From Caldimonas tepidiphila (GTDB lineage Bacteria > Pseudomonadota > Gammaproteobacteria > Burkholderiales > Burkholderiaceae_C): a stretch of 34,038 nt of DNA. Below, in pieces: positions 25,851-34,037 of this stretch. Below the pieces are notes generated by a model. That model was given only the letters and a program-made list of their open reading frames with translations. It searched no databases and was not told the origin of the DNA. The stretch spans positions 1 through 34,038 of the forward strand of contig NZ_QXMG01000061.1 in NCBI RefSeq assembly GCF_003569765.1, written 5' to 3'. Made by a program: the position numbers and the translations under genes. The stretch's first letter is position 1. Every line of letters begins with the position of its first letter.

Positions 25851-27298
25851 ACGAGATCCGCATGCTGATCGGCGGCGAGCGCAGCGCCGCCGCCACGGGC
25901 GCCACCTTCGAGCGCCGCAATCCGCTCGACGGCAGCGTCGCCACGCGCGCCCCCGCGGCCTCTGCCGCCGACGCGCGGCGCGCGGTCGATGCCGCCGCGC
26001 AGGCCTTCCCGGCCTGGTCGGCGCTCGGCCCGGCCGAACGCCGCGCGCTGCTGCTGAAGGCGGCCGCGGCGCTGGAAGCCCGCACGCCCGGCTTCGTCGC
26101 CGCGATGGCTGCCGAGACCGGCGCCGCCGGCCCCTGGGCGGGCTTCAACGTGCATCTCGCCGCCGGCATGCTGCAGGAGGCCGCCGCGATCACGACGCAG
26201 ATCGGCGGCGAGGTGATCCCGTCGAACGTGCCCGGCAGCCTCGCGATGGGGCTGCGCGTGCCGGCCGGCGTCGTGCTCGGCATCGCGCCGTGGAACGCGC
26301 CGGTGATCCTCGGCGTGCGCGCCGTCGCGACGCCGCTGGCCTGCGGCAACACCGTGGTGCTCAAGGGCTCGGAGCTGTGCCCCGCGACGCACGGCCTGAT
26401 CGGCGAGGCGCTGCAGGAGGCCGGCCTGCCGCCCGGCGTGGTGAACTTCGTCACCAACGCGCCCGAGCACGCGGCCGAGGTGGTCGAGGCGATGGTCGCG
26501 CACCCGGCGGTGCGGCGCGTGAACTTCACCGGCTCGACGCGCGTGGGCCGGCTCATCGCGCAGACCTGCGCGAAGTACCTCAAGCCCGCGGTGCTCGAGC
26601 TCGGCGGCAAGGCGCCGCTGGTGGTGCTCGACGACGCCGACCTCGACGCGGCGGTCGACGCCGCGGCCTTCGGCGCCTTCGCGAACTCGGGCCAGATCTG
26701 CATGTCGACCGAGCGCATCGTCGTCGACGCCTCGGTCGCCGACGCCTTCGTCGAGAAGCTCGCCGCCAAGGCGCGGCGCCTGCCGCTCGGCGACCCGCGC
26801 CAGGGCCCGGTCGTGCTCGGCTCCGTGATCGACATGGCCACCGTCGAGCGCTGCAACGCGCTGATCGACGACGCGCTCGCCAAGGGCGCGCGGCTCGTGT
26901 GCGGCGGCCGCGCCGACAGCACGCTGATGCCCGCGACGCTGCTCGACGGCGTGACGCCCGCCATGGCGATCTACCACGAGGAGAGCTTCGGCCCGGTCAA
27001 GCCGATCGTGCGCGTCACCGGCGTCGACGAGGCGGTGCAGGTCGCGAACGACAACGCCTACGGGCTGTCGGCCGCGGTGTTCGGCCGCGACATCGCGCGG
27101 GCCTGGGAGGTGGCGCGGCGCATCGAGTCGGGCATCTGCCACGTCAACGGACCGACGGTGCACGACGAGGCGCAGATGCCCTTCGGCGGCGTGAAGGACT
27201 CGGGCTGGGGGCGCTTCGGCGGCCGCGCGGGCATCGAGGCCTTCACCGAGCTGCGCTGGCTCACGGTGCAGACGACGCCGCGGCACTACCCGTTCTGA
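25847..27298 (+). CDS. Aldehyde dehydrogenase, vanillin/salicylaldehyde dehydrogenase-like
   Basis: The protein has 483 residues of the NAD(P)-dependent ALDH superfamily. The general base is in LELGGKAP (E251) and the catalytic cysteine in NSGQICMSTERI (C285), 34 residues apart as expected. GIAPWNAPVILGVRAVATPLACGNTVV and the ending GICHVNGPTVHDEAQMPFGGVKDSG are typical of the vanillin, salicylaldehyde and benzaldehyde dehydrogenase clade. It oxidises an aldehyde, probably aromatic or aryl-aliphatic, to its acid in the cytoplasm. Overlap with the TPP gene and a short gap to the receptor gene place it centrally in module 2. The substrate class is an inference from clade resemblance. Confidence 0.93.
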   Translation: MNEIRMLIGGERSAAATGATFERRNPLDGSVATRAPAASAADARRAVDAAAQAFPAWSALGPAERRALLLKAAAALEARTPGFVAAMAAETGAAGPWAGFNVHLAAGMLQEAAAITTQIGGEVIPSNVPGSLAMGLRVPAGVVLGIAPWNAPVILGVRAVATPLACGNTVVLKGSELCPATHGLIGEALQEAGLPPGVVNFVTNAPEHAAEVVEAMVAHPAVRRVNFTGSTRVGRLIAQTCAKYLKPAVLELGGKAPLVVLDDADLDAAVDAAAFGAFANSGQICMSTERIVVDASVADAFVEKLAAKARRLPLGDPRQGPVVLGSVIDMATVERCNALIDDALAKGARLVCGGRADSTLMPATLLDGVTPAMAIYHEESFGPVKPIVRVTGVDEAVQVANDNAYGLSAAVFGRDIARAWEVARRIESGICHVNGPTVHDEAQMPFGGVKDSGWGRFGGRAGIEAFTELRWLTVQTTPRHYPF

Positions 27299-27363
27299 GC
27301 TTCACGGGGCACGAGACCCCGCCCCCGCGACACCGAGACGACAGGCGGCAGACGAGACCGCCT

Positions 27364-27392
27364 GCCCTGCGGGCACGCCGTGCCCGCAGGGC
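27364..27392 (+). promoter_or_regulatory. Perfect 13-bp intercistronic hairpin before the Bug gene
   Basis: GCCCTGCGGGCAC, loop GCC and GTGCCCGCAGGGC pair without mismatch. The hairpin ends 8 bases before the AAGGAGA ribosome-binding site of the receptor gene. There is no T-tract. It may protect the downstream message or set different expression of the enzyme and receptor genes. Confidence 0.65.
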
Positions 27393-27412
27393 CCCCTTCA
27401 AGGAGACAAGCC

Positions 27413-28393
27413 ATGTTCCATCGCCGCCACTTCCTCTCCGGCGCCGCCGCGCTGTCGGCCGCCGCGCTGCTGCCGCGCGCCTTCGCGCAGGGCCCGGGCC
27501 AGACGGTCATCTGGTCGGGCTTCCCGGCCGGCGGCCTGGGCGACCAGGTCACGCGCCCGCTGCTCGACCGGCTCAAGGGCCGCTACCCCGGCACCGTGCT
27601 GCTCGACAGCAAGCCCGGCGCCGGCGGGCGCATCGCGGCCGAGTTCGTCAAGCGCGCGACGCCCGACGGCACGACGCTGCTGCAGGTGCCCTCCTCGCCG
27701 ATCACGCTGTACCCGAGCCTGTACCGCAAGCTGCCCTACGAGCCGCTGAAGGACTTCATCCCCGTCACGCCGCTGTGCGCCTACACCTTCTCGCTCACCG
27801 CGGGCCCCGGCCTGCCGGCCGAGGTGAGGACCGTGGCGGACCTCGTGAAGTGGGCCAGGGCGAACCCCGGGAGCGCGCACTACGGCATTCCCGCGGCCGG
27901 CTCGGTGCCGCACTTCGCCGCGATGATGTTCGCGCAGGGCGCGGGCCTGAAGATGAGCAGCGTGCCCTACAAGGGCGGCGCGCCGCTGCTGACGGACCTG
28001 ATGGGCGGCCAGGTGCCGGTGGCCTTCAACGTGGTCAGCGAGGTGCTGCCGCACGTGCGCTCGGGACGGCTGCGCTCGCTGGCCGTCGCCAGCCCGCAGC
28101 GCTGGGCGGCGCTGCCGGAAACGCCGACGCTGACCGAGCTCGGCTTCAAGGACCTCTCGCTCGTCGAGTACCTCGGCTGGTACGCGCCAGCGAAGACCCC
28201 GATGGAGACGGTGCGCCGGCTCAACGCCGCGGTGCAGGAGTCGCTGCAGACGCCCGAGATGCAGGAGGTGTTCACGCGCAATGGCCTGCTGGCGCTGCGC
28301 GAGAGCCCCGAAGCCTTCGCCGCGCGGGTGCGGCAGGACATCGAGCGCTGGGGGCCGATCGTGAAGGCCACCGGCTTCTCGCCCGACGAGTAA
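27413..28393 (+). CDS. Bug-family periplasmic solute receptor, Tat-type signal
   Basis: The protein has 326 residues. The N-terminus HRRHFLSGAAALSAAALLPRAFA|QG resembles a Tat signal (RRxFL), unlike the Sec signal of the module 1 receptor. Bug hallmarks follow: IWSGFPAGGLGDQVTRPL, SKPGAGGRIAAEFV, ATPDGTTLL, LPYEPLKDFIPV and VPYKGGAPLLTDLMGGQVP. It should bind a carboxylate in the periplasm. No TctA/TctB partner is in the window. AAGGAGA precedes the ATG at 27413; a longer frame upstream runs through the hairpin and is rejected. It lies between the aldehyde dehydrogenase and porin genes, consistent with uptake of the module 2 substrate. Confidence 0.94.
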   Translation: MFHRRHFLSGAAALSAAALLPRAFAQGPGQTVIWSGFPAGGLGDQVTRPLLDRLKGRYPGTVLLDSKPGAGGRIAAEFVKRATPDGTTLLQVPSSPITLYPSLYRKLPYEPLKDFIPVTPLCAYTFSLTAGPGLPAEVRTVADLVKWARANPGSAHYGIPAAGSVPHFAAMMFAQGAGLKMSSVPYKGGAPLLTDLMGGQVPVAFNVVSEVLPHVRSGRLRSLAVASPQRWAALPETPTLTELGFKDLSLVEYLGWYAPAKTPMETVRRLNAAVQESLQTPEMQEVFTRNGLLALRESPEAFAARVRQDIERWGPIVKATGFSPDE

Positions 28394-28534
28394 GTCCCGC
28401 GGCCCCTGCGCACCGCGCCCGCGATCCCCGTCGCGCGCGAGGACCGACGCACGCCCGCGCCCCTCCCCTTGCCCCCTGAACCGGCTCGTCCCGCGACAGC
28501 CGGAACGGCCTTCCCTTGCCTGGAGACAATCAAG

Positions 28535-29545
28535 ATGAAAAGAACCACGATCGCGCTTGCGGCCTTCGCCGCCTTCGCGGCCACCGCAACCGCTCAGCCC
28601 TCGGTCACGATCTACGGGAAGATCGACATGGGCGTCCAGAAATCGAATGGCGGCACGGCGGCGCTCGCCGGCGCCACCACGGGCGGCGGCCCCAACGCCG
28701 CCTTCGACGAGCCTCATCTCACGCAGGGCGCCAGCTCCCGCCTCGGCTTCCGGGGCACCGAGGACCTCGGCGGCGGCCTGTCCGCCAACTTCAACCTCGA
28801 GCACCGTTTCCTGCCCAACGACGGCACCCTCCAGGCAGCGAACTTCTGGCAGCAGTCCTGGGTGAGTCTCGCCGGCGGCTTCGGCGAGCTGAGGCTCGGC
28901 CGGGACTTCTCCCCGGCCTTCTCCATCGCCGCGTCCAGCGACCCCTTCGGCTACGAGACGGTCGGCCAGGCCGGCCCGCTGCACACGCTGATGGGCATCA
29001 TCACCTCGCGCTGGAACAACAACCTCTCCTACAGGACCCGCAGCTTCGCCGGCCTGAGCGGAGCCGTGGCGATCGCGCCGCGCGGGACCGCGGGCCAGGA
29101 GCACGCGGTCGGAGCGAACCTGCGCTACCAGCAGGGACGGCTGGCCCTCGGCTTCGGCTACGACAACTCCGGTCATCAGACCGCTGCGGCCCTCGGTGCG
29201 ACCGAAACGCGCTCCTACCTCCTGAGCGCGATCCACGACTTCGGCGTCGTCCGCCCGATGTTCCTCTACGGCAAGGGGACGGCCTACAACGCCGCGGGCG
29301 CGGAAGTCCAGAGCCGCTCCAACGTCCAGATCGGCGCCACCGCTCCGCTCGGCGGCGGCGACGTGAAGTTCGTGCTCGCGCAGCGGGACAACGACACGAA
29401 CGACACCCGCATCCGGAAGCTCGGCCTGGGCTACCACTACTCGCTGTCCAAGCGGACCAAGGCGTATGCGGACATCGGTTCGGCCAGCGAGACCCGGCAG
29501 ACCCGCCGCACGGCCCTCGACCTCGGGCTGCAGCACAACTTCTGA
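28535..29545 (+). CDS. Gram-negative porin (OmpC/Omp32-type)
   Basis: The protein has 336 residues. A Sec signal of about 20 residues ends ATATA|QPSVTIYGKID, the usual porin opening. SRLGFRGTEDLGGGLSANFNLEHRF and GGFGELRLGRDFSPAF are family hallmarks, and the protein ends LGLQHNF with the C-terminal phenylalanine needed by the BAM assembly machinery. It forms a 16-strand trimeric outer-membrane channel. TGGAGAC precedes the ATG. It is 141 bp downstream of the Bug gene, and the gap may hold its own promoter. Being adjacent to a receptor gene, it likely serves uptake of the same substrate. Confidence 0.95.
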   Translation: MKRTTIALAAFAAFAATATAQPSVTIYGKIDMGVQKSNGGTAALAGATTGGGPNAAFDEPHLTQGASSRLGFRGTEDLGGGLSANFNLEHRFLPNDGTLQAANFWQQSWVSLAGGFGELRLGRDFSPAFSIAASSDPFGYETVGQAGPLHTLMGIITSRWNNNLSYRTRSFAGLSGAVAIAPRGTAGQEHAVGANLRYQQGRLALGFGYDNSGHQTAAALGATETRSYLLSAIHDFGVVRPMFLYGKGTAYNAAGAEVQSRSNVQIGATAPLGGGDVKFVLAQRDNDTNDTRIRKLGLGYHYSLSKRTKAYADIGSASETRQTRRTALDLGLQHNF

Positions 29546-29582
29546 GCCGGTCTCCCTCTCCGAGCCGGGAACGGCGAGCCGC

Positions 29583-31100
29583 TCAGGTGCCGCAGAAGGT
29601 CTGGTAGCCGGCCGTCAGCGCGGCCGGCGCGGGCTCGGCGTAGCGCTCGTGCCCGGGCACCTCCTCCCAGGGCCGGCGCAGCGCCGCGAGCAGCCGCTCG
29701 AAGGGCTCTAGATCCTCGTCCTCGGTCGCCGCGGCGAGCGCCTCCTCGACGCGGTGGTTGCGCGGGATCACCCACGGGTTGACGCGCCGCATGCGCGCGG
29801 CCCGCTCCCCGCCCGCCGGCGACGCACCGTCCTCGGCCTCGCAGCGCGCGCGCCAGCGGGCGAGCCAGGCGTCCGGGTCCTGCGGCGCGTCGAACAGCGC
29901 ACGCAGCGGCTGCTCGTTCCCCTCGGCCGCATCGGCCAGCCGCCGCCAGGCGAGCGTGAAGTCGATGCCGTGCCCATGCAGCAGCTTGAGCCAGTCCTCG
30001 GCCAGTGCCCGGTCGGCCTCCTCGTCCCCGGTCGCGGCACTCGCGAGGCCGAGCTTGGCGCGCTGGCCCTCGAGCAGCGCCGCGGCGTACCAGGCGGGGT
30101 ACGCGTCGATCACCTCGGTGGCGTGCGCGACGGCGCGGGCCGCGGCCGGCTCGCCGTCGTCCTCGGCGATCAGCGGCAGCAGCGTCTCGGCCAGCCGCGC
30201 GAGGTTCCAGCGCGCGATCAGCGGCTGGTTGCCCCAGGCGTAGCGCCCGCCGTGGTCGATCGAGCTGAAGACCGCCTGCGGGTCGAAGGCCTCCATGAAG
30301 GCGCAGGGCCCGTAGTCGATCGTCTCGCCGGAGATCGTCATGTTGTCGGTGTTCATCACGCCGTGGATGAAGCCGACGTTCATCCACTGCGCGATCAGCG
30401 CCGCCTGCCGCTCGGCCACGCGGCGCAGCAGCGCGAGGTAGCGGTCCGGCGTGCCGGCGAGGTCCGGGTCGTGGCGCGCGATCGCGTAGTCGGCGAGCTG
30501 GCGCAGCCGCTCGAGGTCGTTGCGCGCCGCGAAGAACTGGAAGGTGCCCACCCGCAGGTGGCTCGCGGCCACGCGCGTGAGCACCGCGCCGGGCAACGGC
30601 CGCTCGCGGTAGACCGCCTCGCCGGTGGCCGCAACGGCGAGCGCCCGCGTCGTCGGGATGCCGAGCGCGTGCATGGCCTCGCCGATCAGCACCTCGCGCA
30701 GCATCGGCCCGATCGCGGCCTTGCCGTCGCCGCCGCGCGAGAAGGGCGTGCGCCCCGAGCCCTTGAACGCGATGTCGCGCCGCCGCCCCTGCCGGTCGAT
30801 CACCTCGCCGAGCAGCAGCGCGCGGCCGTCGCCGAGCTGCGGCGAGAAGCCGCCGAACTGGTGGCCGGCGTAGGCCTGCGCCAGCGGCTCGGCGCCCTCG
30901 GGGACGGTGTTGCCGGCGAAGACGGCTGCGCCTTCCGGCCCGTCGAGCGCGGCGGCATCAAGCCCGAGCTCGTCGGCCAGCTCGCGATTGAAAAACAGCA
31001 GCTGCGGCGACGGCACCGCGGCCGGCTGCCAGCGCACGTAGAAGCCCGGCAGCTCGCGGGCATAGCTGTTGTCGAAGCGGAAGGTGACAGGGGCAGGCAT
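29583..31100 (-). CDS. selO: Protein adenylyltransferase SelO
   Basis: The protein has 505 residues, a pseudokinase-fold AMPylator (YdiU/SelO). I see [65 protein letters not shown], and the active-site [23 protein letters not shown] with the DFG-like Asp. SelO transfers AMP from ATP to Ser, Thr or Tyr of target proteins in redox stress. Bacterial forms lack the selenocysteine or carry Cys; this one ends YQTFCGT with a C-terminal Cys. It is convergent with the porin gene and monocistronic in appearance. Start ATG 31100 fits the family start ([13 protein letters not shown]). Confidence 0.96.
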   Translation of the reverse strand: MPAPVTFRFDNSYARELPGFYVRWQPAAVPSPQLLFFNRELADELGLDAAALDGPEGAAVFAGNTVPEGAEPLAQAYAGHQFGGFSPQLGDGRALLLGEVIDRQGRRRDIAFKGSGRTPFSRGGDGKAAIGPMLREVLIGEAMHALGIPTTRALAVAATGEAVYRERPLPGAVLTRVAASHLRVGTFQFFAARNDLERLRQLADYAIARHDPDLAGTPDRYLALLRRVAERQAALIAQWMNVGFIHGVMNTDNMTISGETIDYGPCAFMEAFDPQAVFSSIDHGGRYAWGNQPLIARWNLARLAETLLPLIAEDDGEPAAARAVAHATEVIDAYPAWYAAALLEGQRAKLGLASAATGDEEADRALAEDWLKLLHGHGIDFTLAWRRLADAAEGNEQPLRALFDAPQDPDAWLARWRARCEAEDGASPAGGERAARMRRVNPWVIPRNHRVEEALAAATEDEDLEPFERLLAALRRPWEEVPGHERYAEPAPAALTAGYQTFCGT

Positions 31101-31233
31101 GGGACTCGGCCGGTCAAAGGCCCAGTGTGACCGCTGGGGGCCGCATCTGCCGGCGCCCGGCTCGAAACACGGGGAGGCGCGCGTGGGATTCGCGGACCGG
31201 GCGGCGGTCGGCGCCGCATCCGGGCCCGCACCG

Positions 31234-31536
31234 CTACCAGGTCTCCGGGGAGCCGAAGCGCGCGAAGAACTCCTCGACGAAGCGCGGCGAGCCGCTCAGG
31301 GTCAGCGTCACCGAGTGCCACTGCCCGTCCTCCACGCTCACCTGGAGATCGTGGTCCCAGTCCATCCCCTCCTCGACGGGACCGTGCGTGTCGGGGAAGC
31401 GCTGCCGGGCCCAGTCCAGCACCTGCTGCGCCTCGGCCAGGACCTCGGCCTGGTGCTCCGCGGAGGTGGAGGCCAGGGCCTCGAGGGTGGTGACGCCGTC
31501 GGCGCCTTCGCTGAGGTCGAAAGTCAGGTAACGCAC
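31234..31536 (-). CDS. Hypothetical acidic protein, about 100 residues
   Basis: From GTG 31536 the product begins with the strand [24 protein letters not shown], then a long helix [41 protein letters not shown] and a strand [22 protein letters not shown]. It is acidic and soluble-looking, and no signal peptide or cofactor motif is seen. The open frame extends 69 codons upstream, but that part is Arg/Pro-rich and unlike the rest, so the GTG start is preferred although its Shine-Dalgarno sequence is weak. I do not recognise the family. It lies upstream of selO on the same strand with 133 bp between. Confidence 0.68.
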   Translation of the reverse strand: MRYLTFDLSEGADGVTTLEALASTSAEHQAEVLAEAQQVLDWARQRFPDTHGPVEEGMDWDHDLQVSVEDGQWHSVTLTLSGSPRFVEEFFARFGSPETW

Positions 31537-32255
31537 GGGCAGATGGGCAGGACGGATGACAGGACCGGATTCTGCGCGCTTGTGGAACCGTCCGCCGGAA
31601 GCCAACACCTGCCGGCGCCGCCCGCTGCTTCGGCGATGCGCCGGGCGGGACGTCAGGGCTGGTCGCAGCGCTGTGAAGAGCTCTCGGCGGCCGGAGCAGC
31701 GCTGCGGCGGATGCCGGCCTGCTGCCGGGCGCACGGCTTGCACGCGCCTGTCACGTCCTCGTCACATGCGAGTCCGACACTGCGACGACCACGCCTGCTT
31801 CAAATGCAGGCAAGTCTTTCCGTTTTCCGGTGGCATTGAATCGGAACCGATTCAGCGCCGTGCGCGGCGAATCCTCGGGCCCATCGCGCAGGGCCCCGCA
31901 AATCATCGGGAAAACCCGGATCCCGCGGCATGAAAAAGGCCGGATTCGCTCGGCTCGCTGAATTCTCGGGCATGCCCGCCTGCCTGATCTGGTCGCCCCG
32001 CATATCGGCGGTTTCCATCCCGGCATCCTCGTCTGATATTCGGAACAAGGAGGAGGGCCTTCCGCCGGCCCCATAGGACGGCCTGAATCAGCGCCAGGAG
32101 AACGATTCGACATTTGCCGCCATTCTCCCTTGGCGGCCCGGAACGATCCGTGCCCGGGGATTATTCCCGGCAGATGCGGATTTCGCGTCCCAATAGAAAT
32201 TTCCCCGCGCTCCGGTCCGGACCGGCTTGTCATTTGTTTTCAGGAGACCCGAGGA
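31537..32255. other. Gene-free region of about 720 bp with several dyads
   Basis: No ORF here has a convincing start, ribosome site or protein-like composition. It holds a 9-bp inverted repeat GCAGCGCTG/CAGCGCTGC at 31665-31673 and 31697-31705, a hairpin GCCTGC/GCAGGC at 31793-31811, the palindrome at 31837-31854, and CCGGTCCGGACCGG at 32212-32225, 31 bp before the next gene. Part of the stretch (about 31780-32240) is richer in A and T than neighbouring genes. It may contain a promoter region, a small RNA, or decayed sequence. Confidence 0.5.
31837..31854. promoter_or_regulatory. 18-bp palindrome of operator type
   Basis: TGAATCGG-AA-CCGATTCA is perfect over 8-bp arms, in the gene-free region, about 400 bp upstream of the membrane-protein gene. 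The form fits a dimeric repressor operator such as LacI or TetR type; no matching regulator gene is adjacent. Confidence 0.4.
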
Positions 32256-33017
32256 ATGCAAAGCCTGGCCGCCCCGTCTTCGAGATCCAAGTCCCCCTTG
32301 CCCGCGATCGGGCTGACGCTGGCCGCATCGGCGGCGCTGCTGGGCTTGGTGGTAGCGCTTCATCTCGGGGGCGGCATCCCGATCGCGGACCTGATACGAG
32401 ACCCGGCGGCGATCACCCAAACGCCGCCCTACACCGGACTGCTTTCCCAGGTGGGGCTCTTCCTCTGGGCCGCGACGGCGGCAATCTGCCTGTTCTGTGC
32501 AGGAGTCGCGTCCCGCGATCCTGCGGATGCCGCCATGGCCAGCTTCTTCCGGGCCTCCGCGGCCTTGACACTGATGCTCGGCCTCGACGACGCCTTCCTG
32601 CTGCACGAGGACCTCCTTCCCCGCATCGGCATTCCCGAAAAGGGGGTGCTGCTGGCTTATGCGGTGCTGACCGCGCTCTACCTGCTCGGTTTCCTGCGGA
32701 CGATTCTGGCGCGGACCGGGTACGAACTGCTGGCGATGGCCTTGTTCTTCTTCGCCGCCTCGGTCGTGCTGGACGTGCTCAACCCGCCCTCGATCCCCTA
32801 CCTTGCGGAGGACGCCGCCAAGATCGCGGGGATCGTGAGTTGGCTGGCGTACTTCTCCCGCACGGCGGCAGGGACGCTTCGCATGGACATCACCGCGCCT
32901 CAGCCCGGGCAGGCCCGACACTCCACGGCGCGAACCACAGGCGGGCTGGCGGGCGGGACGGTGGCGTTCAAGTCCGGCAAGGCGCCGCTGCCGTCCTCGC
33001 GCCGTGAAGGCGACTAG
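32256..33017 (+). CDS. Hypothetical five-helix membrane protein
   Basis: The product is 253 residues. Hydrophobic segments lie near residues 17-39, 62-85, 94-112, 130-150 and 158-176. Between helices 3 and 4 is LMLGLDDAFLLHEDLLP, with an Asp-Asp and His-Glu cluster at the membrane face, reminiscent in layout of membrane hydrolases such as ceramidases but not assignable. A hydrophilic Arg/Gly-rich tail of about 50 residues follows. The start ATG 32256 has AGGAG 10 bases upstream. The gene is solitary, after the dyad-rich region. The family is not recognised. Confidence 0.75.
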   Translation: MQSLAAPSSRSKSPLPAIGLTLAASAALLGLVVALHLGGGIPIADLIRDPAAITQTPPYTGLLSQVGLFLWAATAAICLFCAGVASRDPADAAMASFFRASAALTLMLGLDDAFLLHEDLLPRIGIPEKGVLLAYAVLTALYLLGFLRTILARTGYELLAMALFFFAASVVLDVLNPPSIPYLAEDAAKIAGIVSWLAYFSRTAAGTLRMDITAPQPGQARHSTARTTGGLAGGTVAFKSGKAPLPSSRREGD

Positions 33018-33167
33018 ACCCCGAGCGGGACGCTCTCCGCCCCCCAGGGTGAACAGTCCCCCTTGCGGTCGTCCCGCAGCCCCCTTCCTCGGACGGCTTC
33101 CCGCAAGCTACGCTCGGGCCTGTCCCCGCGTCGAACCGCGGCCGCTCCGACCGCCACCGCTCCCGCC

Positions 33168-33602
33168 ATGCACAGACTCCTCGCCCTCCCTCTCGCCGCC
33201 GCCCTGCTCGCCGCCTGCGGCGGCGGCAGCGAGGGCACCCGCGTGCCCTTCGTCACGATCGTCCACACGCAGCACTCGCAGGTGCCGTCGCGCGAGGAGC
33301 TCGTCCTGCGCGGCAACGCCGAGCTGAACGAGCTCTGGGGACGCATCTCCGTGGACGGCGCGCCCCTGCCCTCGATCGACTTCTCCACCACCCAGATCGT
33401 CGGCGTGTTCCTCGGCACGCGTCCCAACGGCTGCCACCACGTGTCGATCTCCCGCATCACCCGCACGACGGAGCGCCTCGTGGTCCGCTACAGGGAGACG
33501 GTTCCGGGGCCGGGCGACATCTGCACCCAGGCCCTGGTGACGCCCGCGCACCTGGTGGCGCTGGCGAGGACGACGCTGCCGGTCGAGTTCGCGGCCGAGT
33601 GA
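33168..33602 (+). CDS. PrcB-like lipoprotein
   Basis: The protein has 144 residues. A lipoprotein signal ends LLAAC (C17). The mature part has SREELVLRGNAELNELWGRI, IDFSTTQIVGVFLGTRPNGCHHVSISRI and RYRETVPGPGDICTQALVTPAHLVAL, which fits the PrcB C-terminal domain family as I remember it (a beta-sandwich first described in a treponemal protease complex). Two cysteines in the C-terminal half (NGC and DIC) may pair. The function in this bacterium is unknown. The start ATG 33168 is chosen because the signal begins there; the upstream open frame is Arg/Pro-rich. Confidence 0.75.
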   Translation: MHRLLALPLAAALLAACGGGSEGTRVPFVTIVHTQHSQVPSREELVLRGNAELNELWGRISVDGAPLPSIDFSTTQIVGVFLGTRPNGCHHVSISRITRTTERLVVRYRETVPGPGDICTQALVTPAHLVALARTTLPVEFAAE

Positions 33603-33829
33603 GCGGCCCCTTCCGACCGGTCTCGGGCTTGTCGACTGCCCTGCCGGCTCGTGTGCAGCGCCGAACGCCTCGCGCACCCGCTCCCGCCACGCCAAGCGCA
33701 ACGGCGAGCGGGCGTCCTCCGGGATGGCCTGCGTCGGGAGATGGCGAACGAAATGCCCGCAGCAGGAGAAGGGCAGCGACCGGGAGCAGCGCATCACGAG
33801 CGGGCCGGCGCCCGCGGCGAAATCTGTCG

Positions 33830-33835
33830 TATACT
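33830..33835 (+). promoter_or_regulatory. -10 element of the tRNA-Ala promoter
   Basis: TATACT lies 26 bp before the mature tRNA 5' end and is followed by a GC-rich discriminator (CGCGGCCCC), as typical for stable-RNA promoters under stringent control. No good -35 match is visible. The 33603-33829 region otherwise holds no gene I support. Confidence 0.55.
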
Positions 33836-33861
33836 CGCGGCCCCTGATCGCAAAGATCCAT

Positions 33862-33937
<76 letters not shown>

Positions 33938-33947
33938 AAGTGTTCCT

Positions 33948-33979
33948 AAGGCCTTGTTTTACAAGGCCTTTTCTTTTTT
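33948..33979 (+). terminator. Terminator after tRNA-Ala
   Basis: AAGGCCTTG, loop TTTTA and CAAGGCCTT form a 9-bp stem, followed by TTCTTTTTT. It starts 10 bases after the tRNA 3' CCA. Confidence 0.9.
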
Positions 33980-33986
33980 CGGCCGG

Positions 33987-34037
33987 TCACTTCGACGAAA
34001 TGTCCAACTTTTTGTCCAAGTTCGATCCAACATGGCC
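33987..34037 (-). CDS. Possible integrase C-terminus, cut by the window edge
   Basis: A minus-strand frame open to the window end stops at TGA 33987-33989 and ends GSNLDKKLDISSK. Charged Lys/Asp tails of this sort are seen in some tRNA-site tyrosine recombinases, and the position 3' of a tRNA gene facing it is where such integrases often lie. Only 16 codons are visible, so this is weak. Confidence 0.25.
   Translation of the reverse strand, partial: GHVGSNLDKKLDISSK

Noticed and set aside
32151-32172. CCGGGGATTATTCCCGG as a hairpin
   Set aside because: Only a 4-bp stem pairs without slipping, so it is too weak to report.
31751-32233. A 160-codon minus-strand ORF in the gene-free region
   Set aside because: Composition is Arg/Pro/Gly-rich without hydrophobic core or motif, and the start has no convincing ribosome site.
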